64,000 nucleotides of DNA from Mycoplasmopsis caviae (GTDB lineage: Bacteria > Bacillota_I > Bacilli_A > Mycoplasmatales > Metamycoplasmataceae): positions 372,001-436,000 of the forward strand of contig NZ_CP101806.1 of the NCBI RefSeq assembly GCF_024498215.1. Reading direction: 5' to 3'. The notes beneath the pieces were generated by a model. That model did no database searches. It had not been told where the DNA came from and worked only from the letters and a program-made list of their open reading frames with translations. The position numbers and the translations under genes are program-made. Positions 1-13,959 of this stretch are shown here, one piece after another (the stretch's first letter is position 1; every line of letters begins with the position of its first letter).

Positions 1-918
1 TCCTTATTTATAGCAAAATCCTTAAATTCATTTGTTGATGATTTTAGTCTATATGACATAATAAAATTGATGTTATGGCTTTCAAGAAAAGACAAATTTT
101 CTTTTGTTGACATACCCCTGTCTGCAACTATTGTTACATTAGATAAATCTTTAACTCTAGACAGGTCATTTATATATGGTTTAAGTGTTTTTGAATTAAT
201 AGTATTGCCTGGAAAAAGGTTATAACTAAAAGGTACACCATAACTATCTGTTGCCATCGAAAACACCACTTGATCTTCATTTACCTTGTTTTCTTTTGAA
301 TATCCATTCATTCTTAATCCATCTTTTTCGAAAGTTTCAAAGTATACTGTTGTTGAATCGTAGAACATTAGTTTTTCATTTCTTGTAATGAATTTACGAC
401 AATTTTTATTTAGTGTTTTAATGATTGAATCTTTATTAGTACAAAGTACATCTAATAGACTATAAAAGGTATCAATTTTAGTGGTTACATCATTTGTATA
501 TTCATCCTTGTTTTCAAATGAGTGCTTTATACTATAATTATCTCTTAACATTTTTGAGGCAACTTGATAGTTAAAAACAGCCTCTAAATTTTTGTGTTTA
601 GAACCTGAAATAGCATCAAAAACTTCTAACTTTTTAGCAATGTGTAAATAACTTCTGAGCCTGTGTTTTGCTCAGTATTTTTAATATTTTTTAACTTATT
701 TAGGAGAAAGGTTTTAATGTCATTTTTATCTTTGAATGTATTCTCTAAAAGTGCTCTTTTAAATATTTCTTTGTAGTCTTTTCTAATTTTTGAGAGTTCA
801 TTTACATTGCCAAGGCTTACTATCCTATCAGCACCTTTGTTATATCCTTTAGGTCTTATAACATAGCAATATTTTTGTTTTCCATTAGAACAATCAGTTA
901 TAACCAAATCTTTTTCAT
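1..918 (-). pseudogene. IS1634-like transposase, N-terminal part, frameshifted
   Basis: The conceptual protein reads MKKDLVITDCSNGKQK at its start and then an RNase H-fold transposase. The first catalytic Asp lies in FYDSTTVYFE and the second in TIVADRGMSTKE, as in IS1634/IS4 transposases. The catalytic Glu would lie beyond the window edge. Two frame breaks are visible: one A is missing just after the ATG at 918, and one A is missing near 642 (frame resumes as SYLHIAKKLE). A TATAAT box lies 6 nt before the ATG, so the transcript is probably leaderless. The breaks are at short A runs and could be sequence error rather than decay. Confidence 0.7.
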
Positions 919-1030
919 AATAATATTATATCATAAATGCTATTAAATGATATTAAAAAATAAAAAATTTTTAAAAAAGTGCAAAAACACTTAAAAATTT
1001 GTATTTTTCACACTTTTTAGTAAAAATAGT
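1..1030 (-). mobile_element. IS1634-like insertion sequence, partial, truncated by the window edge
   Basis: The minus strand carries the N-terminal half of an IS1634/IS4-superfamily transposase, so the element continues left of base 1. The outer (right) end is placed near 1030, where the sequence turns into a remnant of a different gene. I could not define its terminal inverted repeat, so this boundary is approximate. The copy is divergent from the two fuller IS1634-type copies at 38420-40337 and 47561-49556. Confidence 0.75.
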
Positions 1031-1062
1031 ACTTTTTAATGGTCCAACTCCGGAACTCAGGT

Positions 1063-1485
1063 AATTAGTTTAAAAAATAATTCACTTTTAACAAATTTTG
1101 CAATGTTTTCAAATGAAAAAATAGACTCAATTAATTATTCAACATATATTAAAAAATAATTTCATACATTGAAGATATTATAAATAAAACTGATTATTTT
1201 AAAAATTATCAAACATCAAGTTATTTGGATCTTGATACATTATTGAAGCAAACAAATTTGAAACCAAATGAGTTTAAAGCAGAATTAAAAGCAAAAATTC
1301 AAAAATTAAATTTTGATATGCAATTTAAACTACTAAAATCATTAGATGCATTTTTAGGTATTCGTGTTAGTGAAAACAACTTTTTATTTACAAATGAATA
1401 CAAAAAATCAATTGTTCAATACTTTTATTCTAAACCACTAAATTTAGATGGTATTACATATTTTCAAGATATAAGTTTTAACTAA
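1063..1485 (+). pseudogene. C-terminal remnant of an unrecognised gene
   Basis: The open frame ends in LNLDGITYFQDISFN and is followed by a good hairpin terminator, so this is the true 3' end of a former gene. The 5' part is missing and abuts the IS1634-like element at about 1030-1060. One further frame change lies near 1160, between a segment ending STYIKK and one starting SYIEDIINKTDY. I do not recognise the family. The remaining ~130 residues are charged and soluble, with no membrane segment. It was probably truncated by the IS insertion. Confidence 0.45.
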
Positions 1486-1513
1486 TAGAACTATAAAACA
1501 GCCTTTTTAGTTA

Positions 1514-1552
1514 AAAACGAAGTGTTACTTAAAAGACACTTCGTTTTAATTT
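1514..1552 (+). terminator. Intrinsic terminator, 12-bp perfect stem
   Basis: aaaacgaagtgt (1514-1525) pairs with acacttcgtttt (1536-1547) and is followed by T-rich sequence. It ends the gene remnant and can also serve the converging minus-strand operon that stops at 1565. Confidence 0.75.
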
Positions 1553-1564
1553 GATATGATTTTT

Positions 1565-2035
1565 TTAGACTTTTAGTGATGCAAAGCAATCACTTAATTT
1601 AGTAATTTTTGATATTCTTTTAATAATAATTAGAGAAACAAAAACACTAAAAAATAAAACAATAATATTTATTGTTGTCCTAGCGACTATTATATATTCA
1701 ATATAACCTGACCTTAACATTATTAATATTAACTCGTTAAATATCAAAAGTATTAATGAATTTACTAAATTTAAGAGACTATTAAGTCTAAGAATTTTTT
1801 TAATTACATATAAATTTTGACTTCATGTTTTAATAAATAAGTACAAGATAAAAAATAACAAAATAAAGACAAACATCACACAATCAGATGCTAAATTTTC
1901 AATGTAAAAATTAGCTCTAATATTTAATATGTCGATAACATAATGAACAAGACCTAAAAAACACATAAGCATTATTGTTATATTAAGGCAAATTTGAACA
2001 ATTAATGTTTCTTTAAGAAAAATTTTATCCTTCAT
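1565..2035 (-). CDS. Hypothetical four-helix membrane protein
   Basis: 156 residues, with one UGA codon read as Trp. Four hydrophobic segments are evident: around residues 12-35 (LIVQICLNITIMLM), 46-68 (VMFVFILLFFILYLFI), 85-105 (LVNSLILLIFNELILIM) and 115-140 (INIIVLFFSVFVSLIII). No catalytic or binding motif was found. The start codon overlaps the last 11 bases of the upstream gene (2025-3377), so the two are almost certainly co-transcribed and translationally coupled. I do not recognise the family. Confidence 0.7.
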
Positions 2036-3377
2036 AATAAATCCTATCCATTTCAGAAAGTATTAAGTATCTAATATCAAAACCATTATCACTTTTTGGG
2101 CTTGTTTTTAATAATCATCTTAAAAAGTTGTTTATTTGTTTCTGTTTACTTTCAGTAATCAAATTGTTTTTTGAGAATGAATTTGTTTCTAGTTTAGTAC
2201 CAAATTTTTTAAACATTAAAATTAGTTCATCATCTTTTATGATATCTAAATTAGCATACTGAACGTACTTTTTGTTTGCTTGTTCTTTGTAAATAATAGT
2301 ATCAATTGCTTTATATAATTTTTGAGCATCTTCATCAATTTTCAATTTTTTAAACATCTCTCTAACTACAAATAAAACTTGTAGAATTCTTTTATCATTA
2401 AAATATTCAAAATTATCCAAATATTTTTTAACCTTTTCGCATTGTATTTCATCTCTTATGTCGAATTTGCTCAATGCTACAAAGTTGTAGAAGAAACTAT
2501 TTGAGATTATTGAATGTTTGAAAACATCAATTGCTTTCTTCATTGAAATCTTTTCATTTGCAAGTAAGAAAGCAATGTCATATTCAATATCACTTATCTT
2601 TTTTGATATCCCACTTGTCAAATTTTCTGATGTTAATAATCTAAATAATTGTTGAAGTTTTATGCCAAAAAGTCAATACTTATTAATTATCTTTTTACCA
2701 TTTTTATATTTTCAATATTGTGGCAAGATTACTTTTGAATTCATAATCTCAATTTTATATTTTGACTTATAAATTAATCTTACTGCTGCAGAGTTTGTAT
2801 GAAGTATCTCAATATCCGAAAGATCCTTAATTCAATCATTTGATATATTAGAAAAATCTGTGGACACAAAATCGATGTTATTATTTTTTCTTCAAAAATT
2901 TTTATATTTCATTACAAATGAAGCACTACCAAGGGGTATTAGACCTTTGTTTGAAAAAACCTTAATAATATTAACTTCATCTTCATCAAATGAATTCTTT
3001 GAATCAAGTTCATTAATTTTTTTAAATTTAAAAGTTATAAAACAATAAATTTTGTATCACTTTAATGCTTTGAAAATATTACTGTTTGAATATTGATGTA
3101 TTTTAACTTTTGCAACAAGCCTAAAAATTAAATAATAAATTAGAAGTTTTAAGCAAGTTATAGGCATAAGAAAAAATATTCATTTTTTACTTAATTTAAG
3201 ACCTCTGTAATTAGCAATATATATTACTTCAGCTAAAATATTAAGAAGAAATAAAAACGCAAAAAATGTTAATATGCTAACCAAAATTAATATTGAGAGC
3301 TTAATTATGGTTTTTCTATCAAAATTATTTTCTTTAACTATTTTATTTACTTTTTCTAATATGCTATTGTTCTTCAT
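2025..3377 (-). CDS. Hypothetical membrane-anchored protein, 450 aa
   Basis: One continuous frame of 450 residues once five UGA codons are read as Trp. The N-terminal ~90 residues hold two transmembrane segments (about residues 24-48, IIKLSILILVSILTFFAF, and 67-90, FFLMPITCLKLLIYYLIF). The remaining ~350 residues are soluble and rich in Lys, Asp, Asn and Ile, without a motif I recognise. It is first in a two-gene operon with the four-helix protein at 1565-2035. A TATAAT-like box lies on the minus strand at 3460-3465, about 85 nt before the start, and IS1202-like copy A sits immediately upstream of it. Function unknown. Confidence 0.7.
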
Positions 3378-3597
3378 ATTGCATTAACCCCGAATTTTAT
3401 TAGTACTATTTACAATCAATTTAATAGTTTTTGTTTACAAAATTAATACTTGTAAATAAATTATAAAAAATTAAATTTTTCATTCTAAAATGTGGTTTAT
3501 TTTAATGGTTTTATTTTATTTTGTCCACCCTGTTTTTATCTTTTATTTTGTCCATTTTTAGGTTTCAATTATTATTTTAAAAAGGAGAATTTAAATT

Positions 3598-5212
3598 ATG
3601 GAAAATCTTGTAATTAAAACCAGATTTCAAGCAGTTGATACAGGTAAAACAACTGATTATGAAGATAAAAAAATTTTAGATTTAAAAAATTCAACAATAT
3701 TGAAATAGACCAAATGCCGAAATATCAAAAATATTAGGAAAATTGGGTTGTAGAACATCAACAAAAACAATTAAAAGATATAGAAATCAAATATTGATTG
3801 CATCTACAAATAACCAAGATGCAATCAGTATATCACATGGTAATAAAAATAAACTTAGGGGTGTGAAAGTAAGTGATTCAGTTATTATTGATTTAACTAA
3901 TAGATATTATGAATTAGTGGAACATATTGAGAAAATATCAAAAGGTGATCTTAGTGTAGCCTTGTTGCATTTTTACAATAATGAGAACTTACTAATGATG
4001 AAAAAAATTGTTGCCTTTCACTACCTTTTATAAAAGAATGCTTAGACTTGGTTATTGCAGTTCATATGCAACGAGAAAAGTAAAAAAATGAGTTAAGAGA
4101 AGAAGAATGTTTTTAGAAAACGGTCAAGATATTTCTAAAATCGAGGCACAGTTTATTAAAATTTATGAAAAAATTCTAAATAAAAATCCATTAAAAGGTG
4201 TTTACCAAAATAAAAGTTCTGACTATGATTTTGGGCAAATTATTGAAATTGATGCAACACCACTTCATCTTTTTGGAGAAAGTAAGAAGTACCATATTTA
4301 TAATGCTTTGTTGATGCGGCAACAAAAAGTTTGTTAGCAATCTGAATTGACATTGAGGAAACAACAATTGGATATCAAAATCTTCTAACACAATTATTTA
4401 AAAGGTATGGCATTCCACAAGTAATAATAACGGATAGAAGAAGAACTTTTTGAGGTTCAGATAGTACAAGAACAAGTATGGAAGAAGCACTAAATGCAAG
4501 AGGAATTGAACTTATAACAAGCGAGCAATCCAAAGGCAAAACCAAATGTTGAAAGATCATTTTGAACATTGCAAAGATGAATAGGAACATTCTTTCATAC
4601 AAACGGAATCAACTGTTTTGAAGACTTTTTGGGAAAAATTGAACTTTTAATTGATGAATACAACAAACAATTTAAAAAGGCCGAAGCAGTAAGTAAAAAT
4701 CAAATGTTTTTAGAAAGCCAAATACTGAAATTTTTGAAGAAGAGATGAATCTTGTAATTAAAAGAAAAATAGTTAATCATACTGTGAGATATGACAACAA
4801 ATATCTTGCTCCATTTGATAATAATGGCGCTAGGGTTTCTATGTTTGAAAGTGGAGAGGCAAAGCATGGTAACTCCTGAAAATAAATTATTCTTTGTTGA
4901 GGGAAAAGAAAATATGAAGCCAGAGTACCGAAAGGAAACGAATTGAGTGCAATCGATGTATATGCAATATCAAAAAATCTTGATCCACAACATCAAGGTG
5001 TAAGAGCTACAATTAAAACCATGCTTCATAATAGAACATGAACATCCAGTACATTTGAAAAACTTGAAAATATATTTAAGAATTCTGCAAACCCAAACAA
5101 TAAAGACATTGAATTTATTAAAAAACTATTAAGTGAAAATCTTGAAAAGTTAAATGATATTACAAAAGAAATGAAGGAATTTATTGACGCTAATTACAAA
5201 TCATTTAAGTAA
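3598..5212 (+). pseudogene. IS1202-like transposase, copy A, multiple frameshifts
   Basis: The gene encodes a DDE transposase of about 530 residues: an N-terminal helix-turn-helix region (AEISKILGKLGCRTSTKTIK), then catalytic Asp in IEIDATPLHLFGE, Asp in IITDRRRTFWG and Glu in KPNVERSFWTLQRW. This copy has frame breaks at A/T runs near 3673-3690, at gagaactt (3983-3990; other copies gagctt), at a duplicated gc near 4529, at a missing A near 4698, and at gcaaagcatgg (4859-4869; others gcaaagcttatgg). A short ribosome-binding site, aaaggag, precedes the ATG. Several lesions fall at AGCT words and may be sequencing artefacts. Confidence 0.75.
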
Positions 5213-5213
5213 G

Positions 5214-5670
5214 TTTTTCTTGTTTCTTCTTTTTTAAAAGAAGAAAGCCTGTCTAGCAAGATAAAAGAAGTTTTGCTTCTTAAGACCGACAGGTCTTAAT
5301 AAGAACCAACGGCTCAATACTTATTAAATAAGTTATTTTTATTTCAATCAACAATTTATTTGTTGATTGAAGAATATTTAAAAGAAATTAACAAATGATG
5401 TCAATCCCCAAAAGTTATGAAAAAACTTTAGGATTGAAGACAAAATGAATTAATTAAAAGCAACTTCTTAATGATGTTGTATGTTTTAATATGCAAAATT
5501 TTAAAAAATGTAATTTAACATTTAAAAAATGCGGTAAACCTTAATGTTGTACACACAAAAACAAAAAAATAACACATTTTTTGCTGTTTTAGTTAAAAAA
5601 ATAGCCAAACTTTTATGTGTTTTGGCTATAATTTTTACAACCTTAAAAATTGGACAAAATAGAAGAAAAT
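5214..5670 (+). ncRNA. Hairpin-rich 3' tail of the IS1202-like element (candidate structured RNA)
   Basis: This non-coding tail follows the transposase stop in every IS1202-like copy. Its first 150 nt form a run of small stem-loops, described in detail for copy D. Further on is an inverted pair tagccaaac / gttttggcta. Conservation among copies may only reflect recent transposition. The RNA interpretation is inferred from folding potential alone. Confidence 0.3.
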
Positions 5671-5775
5671 TATCATTTTCATTCTAAAATGTGGTTTATT
5701 TAGTCATAAAAGATAACCAAAAAAACTTTTTTAACAAAAAAGCAATTAAACATTATGTAATTTTATTTTTTAACA

Positions 5776-5781
5776 TATAAT
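5776..5781 (+). promoter_or_regulatory. Probable -10 box for rpmF
   Basis: TATAAT lies 49 nt before the GTG start of rpmF, just outside the target duplication of IS1202-like copy A. No convincing -35 hexamer is visible, which is usual in mycoplasmas. Confidence 0.5.
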
Positions 5782-5830
5782 TAGAATACATTTATTAGCT
5801 AATAGAAATTTTATATCACAAGGAGGAATC

Positions 5831-6037
5831 GTGGCTATTGTTCCAAAACGTAAGACATCTAAACAACGTAAACATAAAAGACGTACCCATGATGCTTTAC
5901 CTATTCAAAATCTTATTGCATGCAAAAACTGTTCTCAATTAATTCAACAACACCGTGTATGTGACTCTTGTGGATTTTATAAAGGTAAAAAAGTTGAAGG
6001 CTACAAAAGTTTAGATATGCGTAATGCTCAACAATAA
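5831..6037 (+). CDS. rpmF: 50S ribosomal protein L32
   Basis: 68 residues with a GTG start preceded by a strong aaggagg ribosome-binding site. The basic N-terminus (VPKRKTSKQRKHKRRTHDA) and the four-cysteine zinc knuckle CKNC...CDSC (residues ~36-52) are typical of zinc-binding L32 of the large ribosomal subunit. The gene is monocistronic: its own promoter lies at 5776 and a hairpin terminator follows. Confidence 0.95.
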   Translation: MAIVPKRKTSKQRKHKRRTHDALPIQNLIACKNCSQLIQQHRVCDSCGFYKGKKVEGYKSLDMRNAQQ

Positions 6038-6040
6038 TTA

Positions 6041-6062
6041 AATGGGTTTCCCATTTTTTTAT
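6041..6062 (+). terminator. Terminator of rpmF
   Basis: aatgggtttcccatt forms a 6-bp stem with a 3-nt loop, followed by a run of seven T. Confidence 0.7.
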
Positions 6063-6118
6063 TATTAAGTTCTAATTTAATAATAATATAAAATATTATT
6101 AATAAATAGGAGATAAGG

Positions 6119-7738
6119 ATGCCAGAGAAGATGTTAACATTGATTATTCAAATTGTTGCTCCAATAATAATCTTAGCCTGCACAGGTCTTTTAAGCATTT
6201 TTATTTTCCTTTATATAAGAAAACAAAAATTAAATAAATATATTTCATTTCTTGATCAAGCAACCAAAGATATTAAGAATGATTTAACTGGAAGAAATGC
6301 GACAATTTCTCGCTTTGCCACTTTATCTCAATCTCAAGAAAGATATAAGTCATCTTTAAGTGAACTAAAAAGTCTTGACAAAAGCTTAAATACAATAATT
6401 AAAGATTTAAACGAAAAATTTTACAATCTAAGAAAGGCAGCTAAATCATACAAGTTAAAAGTTGCTCATAAAATTTATCATCAAATTTTGCCCAAATATC
6501 AAGAATGTATTTCGCTTAATAAAGAATTTGAAGAAAAGACCAAAAACTTAAATAAGCACTGAAATGTTATTGAAATAGTAACAAATGAGTCATTTAGTAT
6601 TTTACGTAAAGTCGGCGATTATTTAGATAAGAATAAATTTCGACTAAAGAAAAGTTATAAAAATCTTGAAAATGAACTTACTCAACTTCGCGAAACAACT
6701 ATTGAGTGAGAAAATAATAAATTAACTCACAAAATTGATAGCATCTCAAATGCTCTTAATCAACACGAAAAAAGAATTAACATTTTTGCTCGCAAAGTTG
6801 ATCACTTTGTCAATATAGAGTGAAGTCTTTTTGACCACTTACCTAAAATTCTAAACAAATTAAAATCTGAAACAAGAGAGCAAAGTGCAATTAATGATTT
6901 AATTAGTGAGCATCAAGTTTTAACAAATGAGTGGCTTGAGTTACCTTATCAAGATATACAAGAAAGAATTAAGAAAATTTATACAGAATACTATATTCTT
7001 AATAAAAAATCAACCATTAACAAAGAATTTCAAGACTTTATTAACAAAGAGTTAGCAAAAATCGGTAATATGATTACTAAACTCGATCAAAAATTAAGTT
7101 ATGTTTCAATCGAACTTGATGACTATGACCAAAATTTTGTAGCAAAAATTTCATCTGAATTAATGCAATTGAAAGATCAATATGACTCAATTGTAACTAG
7201 TAAAGAGAAAAGTAGCGAAGTAAGTTTAATGGAAGTGCAAAATTTAATTGAAGGCATTATGCAACTTGTTAAAAATTGTAATAATAAAATTGAATTTTTT
7301 AACTATGATTCTTATCAAAAAAAATACAATGAATATTATTTGAAGATGCTTGAAACATGAAGCCTTAAAATTCAATTTGTTCAAAGTAGCGTTCTTGAAC
7401 AAAGTTCAGAATTAGAAAGTGATATTAAACATTTAATTTCAAATTTAACTAATGTTAAAAGAGATTTTAGTCAAAGTGGTAAATTGAATTTTGAATCTAA
7501 AAATTGACTTAGTTTTTATAAAATTTTCAACAAACTCCTTAAAATGACTTTTAGGGCTTATTTATACAAGAAAATGACAGAGGAACTATTGTCAAAAAGT
7601 ATGCATTTTAGAATAAATAATTCTGATTTTAACGAACTCTTAATCTCTGTTAACAAGCATATGAGAGCCAAAAGGTTCGATGAAGCTTTCTCACTTTTAG
7701 CAACCTGCATGAAAAAGGAAAAGAAATATGTTAAGTAA
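6119..7738 (+). CDS. EzrA-like membrane-anchored coiled-coil protein
   Basis: 539 residues in one frame after reading UGA as Trp, with an aggag ribosome-binding site. A single N-terminal transmembrane helix (residues ~7-31, IIQIVAPIIILACTGLLS) is followed by about 500 residues of charged, helical, coiled-coil-like sequence. The topology (short extracellular N-terminus, one helix, long cytoplasmic coiled coil) matches EzrA, the FtsZ-ring regulator of Firmicutes. The next gene is thiI; from memory, ezrA and thiI also lie near each other in Bacillus subtilis. Sequence-level homology is not obvious by eye. Its stop overlaps the thiI start by 11 nt, so the two are an operon. Alternative: a generic mollicute coiled-coil membrane protein. 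Confidence 0.6.
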
Positions 7739-8864
7739 AATATTGATAAGATATGGCGAATTAACACTAAAAGGTAAAAATAGAATTAATTTTGTTGATA
7801 CACTAGCGTCAAATATTCGTAAGAAAACCAAGGATAAATTAGAGGTTGAATTTGACCGTATGTTCTTGCCTTATAGTCATGAAAATATGAACTTCTTGCA
7901 ATACATTTTTGGCATCACTTCATATTCGCCTGTAATTATTTGTGCAAATGATATAGATGAAATCAAGAATGCTTCACTAAGTTTGATTGAAGGCAAAAGT
8001 GGTAGTTTTAAGGTTTCTGCTCGCCGAAATAACAAAAGTTTTGCTTATCAATCAGGTCAAATTAACAATATTGTAGGTGCTTACTTATTGGAAAAGAACA
8101 AAAATTTAAAAGTTGATGTGAATAATCCACAAACTACAATTCATATAGAAGTAAGGGGCAAACATACTTATATTTTTGTGGATATCATTCAAGCACTTGG
8201 TGGTCTTCCGGTCGGAGTTAGTGGTCGAGTATTACACCTAATGAGTGGTGGAATTGATAGTCCAGTTGCTGCCTTTAAACTTATGAAAAGAGGTCTTAAA
8301 GTCGACTTTCTTTCATTTATTACACCTCCTCAAACTGATGAAAAAACAATTGAAAAAATAAAGGCTCTTGTTAGTGTTCTTAATCAATATCAGAATACAA
8401 GTACAATTTATTTGGCTAACTATTCAAAATTGATGAATTATATAGCCTTAGTTTCAAATCAAGCTTATAAAATCACACTAATGAGAAGAAGTTTCTATCG
8501 AATTGCTCGCATAATTGCTAAAAGCAAAAAAATTCTTGCTCTCTCAAATGGTGAAAACCTGGGTCAGGTTGCTTCTCAAACACTAGAATCAATAAGCACA
8601 ATAACAGATGGTGTTAATATCCCAATTTTTCGCCCATTATTGAGTAATGATAAAATTGAAACTATCAATATAGCTAAAGTAATTAAAACATATGAACTTT
8701 CTATTATTAAAGCAAGTGAAACCTGTGAACTTTTTGCACCAAAAGAACCTGTAACAAAACCAACAATTAATGAAGTAAATAAATTAGAAGAAGAATTAAG
8801 CATGCTTAAGGATTTAGAAGCTGAGTGTATAGATAAAGAAATAGAAATAATTAAAATTAAATAA
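7728..8864 (+). CDS. thiI: tRNA 4-thiouridine synthase ThiI
   Basis: 378 residues. ThiI adenylates U8 of tRNA and transfers sulfur from a cysteine-desulfurase persulfide to make s4U8, in the cytoplasm. The N-terminal ferredoxin-like and THUMP region (residues ~1-165, starting ILIRYGELTLKGKNR) precedes the PP-loop pyrophosphatase motif SGGIDSPVAAF at about residues 173-183. The C-terminal rhodanese domain of enteric ThiI is absent, which is the normal short form of Firmicutes. The start overlaps the upstream coiled-coil gene. No iscS-like gene is next to it here. Confidence 0.93.
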   Translation: MLSKILIRYGELTLKGKNRINFVDTLASNIRKKTKDKLEVEFDRMFLPYSHENMNFLQYIFGITSYSPVIICANDIDEIKNASLSLIEGKSGSFKVSARRNNKSFAYQSGQINNIVGAYLLEKNKNLKVDVNNPQTTIHIEVRGKHTYIFVDIIQALGGLPVGVSGRVLHLMSGGIDSPVAAFKLMKRGLKVDFLSFITPPQTDEKTIEKIKALVSVLNQYQNTSTIYLANYSKLMNYIALVSNQAYKITLMRRSFYRIARIIAKSKKILALSNGENLGQVASQTLESISTITDGVNIPIFRPLLSNDKIETINIAKVIKTYELSIIKASETCELFAPKEPVTKPTINEVNKLEEELSMLKDLEAECIDKEIEIIKIK

Positions 8865-8891
8865 TATGTGTGCACGGCACATATTTTTTTA
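8864..8891 (+). terminator. Terminator of thiI
   Basis: atatgtg (8864-8870) pairs with cacatat (8878-8884) and is followed by a run of seven T. Confidence 0.8.
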
Positions 8892-8952
8892 ATTAATGTT
8901 TTTAGAATAATGAGAATGTTTTTTCAATTTAGCAAAAAAATAAAAAAATATT

Positions 8953-8980
8953 TTGAAATTAATTGCTTATGTGTTATCAT
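8953..8980 (+). promoter_or_regulatory. Promoter of the rRNA operon
   Basis: A -35 box TTGAAA (8953-8958) and a -10 box TATCAT (8975-8980) are separated by 16 nt and lie about 70 nt before mature 16S rRNA. A boxA-like antitermination element, tgttctttgaaaac, follows in the leader (about 9013-9026). Confidence 0.65.
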
Positions 8981-9021
8981 ATTAAAGCATTTGTAAATTA
9001 ATGCACTAAAATTGTTCTTTG

Positions 9022-9034
9022 AAAACTAGATATA
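9022..9034 (+). other. 5' arm of the 16S rRNA processing stem
   Basis: aaaactagatata here is perfectly complementary to tatatctagtttt at 10668-10680, on the far side of 16S rRNA. This is the expected long-range RNase III stem that releases pre-16S rRNA. Confidence 0.75.
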
Positions 9035-9051
9035 TAAACATGACAGTCAAT

Positions 9052-10571
<1,520 letters not shown>

Positions 10572-10869
10572 ACGGAGTACAAAAATACTTTTATAGTATT
10601 ATTAACCTTATTTCACTAGACCTTTTTATATATTTTTGTTATGTGGCTTTTTTGGGTCTAAAGACTTTATATCTAGTTTTGAGAGAATAATATTTTTCTC
10701 TCTAATGTTCTTTGAAAACTGAATAGTAAATTTTTGATATTTACAACGACATCAAAATTAAATTAAATGGTTAATTTGTTTTGATTTCATCGAGAAAAAA
10801 TCATATTATTATGATTCATTGAAATGTCTTAAAATACACATCATAACAAACTATAACAATAGGAAAATA
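10572..10869 (+). other. 16S-23S intergenic spacer without tRNA genes
   Basis: About 300 bp with no tRNA, as in most mycoplasmas. It holds the 3' arm of the 16S stem (10668-10680) and a second boxA-like sequence with the outer 23S arm (10710-10728, ctttgaaaactgaatagta, perfectly complementary to 13784-13802). It also holds the inner 23S arm (10814-10833, attcattgaaatgtcttaaa, complementary to 13758-13777). Confidence 0.85.
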
Positions 10870-13750
<2,881 letters not shown>

Positions 13751-13757
13751 GTGTATA

Positions 13758-13802
13758 TTTAAGACATTTCAATGAATTATTATTACTATTCAGTTTTCAA
13801 AG
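13758..13802 (+). other. 3' arms of the 23S rRNA processing stems
   Basis: tttaagacatttcaatgaat (13758-13777) and tactattcagttttcaaag (13784-13802) are exact complements of 10814-10833 and 10710-10728 in the spacer. They form a two-part stem bringing together the ends of pre-23S rRNA. Confidence 0.8.
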
Positions 13803-13808
13803 AATATG

Positions 13809-13832
13809 TGTCACGAAGTGGCATTTTTTTAT
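13809..13832 (+). terminator. Terminator of the rRNA operon
   Basis: tgtcac (13809-13814) pairs with gtggca (13818-13823, one G-U pair) across a short gaa loop and is followed by seven T. It closes the operon directly after the 23S processing stem, so no 5S rRNA is co-transcribed. Confidence 0.75.
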
Positions 13833-13959
13833 TTTTTGAGAAATTTTTGTTTTGGTAACCTATTTCTAAATAATACTAACTGTAAGATAATCATTTTGTC
13901 TATTTTTAATCCATAAATCTAAAAATTGTTTATTATTATAATTATAAAAGGAGTATGAA

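Larger units (their letters stand above)
3503..5675 (+). mobile_element. IS1202-like insertion sequence, copy A
   Basis: About 2.17 kb. Imperfect terminal inverted repeats of about 25 bp (20 matches) share the core ctattttgtcca / attttattttgtcca. The flanks carry a 26-bp direct repeat (3477-3502 and 5676-5701, beginning ttttcattctaaaatg), which defines the ends. One transposase gene reads rightward from 3598, followed by about 460 bp of non-coding, hairpin-rich sequence. It lies between a membrane-protein operon and rpmF. The IS1202 assignment rests on the spacing and context of the DDE motifs plus the target duplication length; a family search was not possible here. Confidence 0.85.

Noticed and set aside
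7558-8875. Minus-strand frames opposite ezrA-like gene and thiI
   Set aside because: They are shadows of conserved plus-strand genes and lack start signals.
10572-10869. tRNA gene in the 16S-23S spacer
   Set aside because: No cloverleaf or T-loop ggttcgaatc-like block could be found; the spacer is filled by processing stems and boxA.
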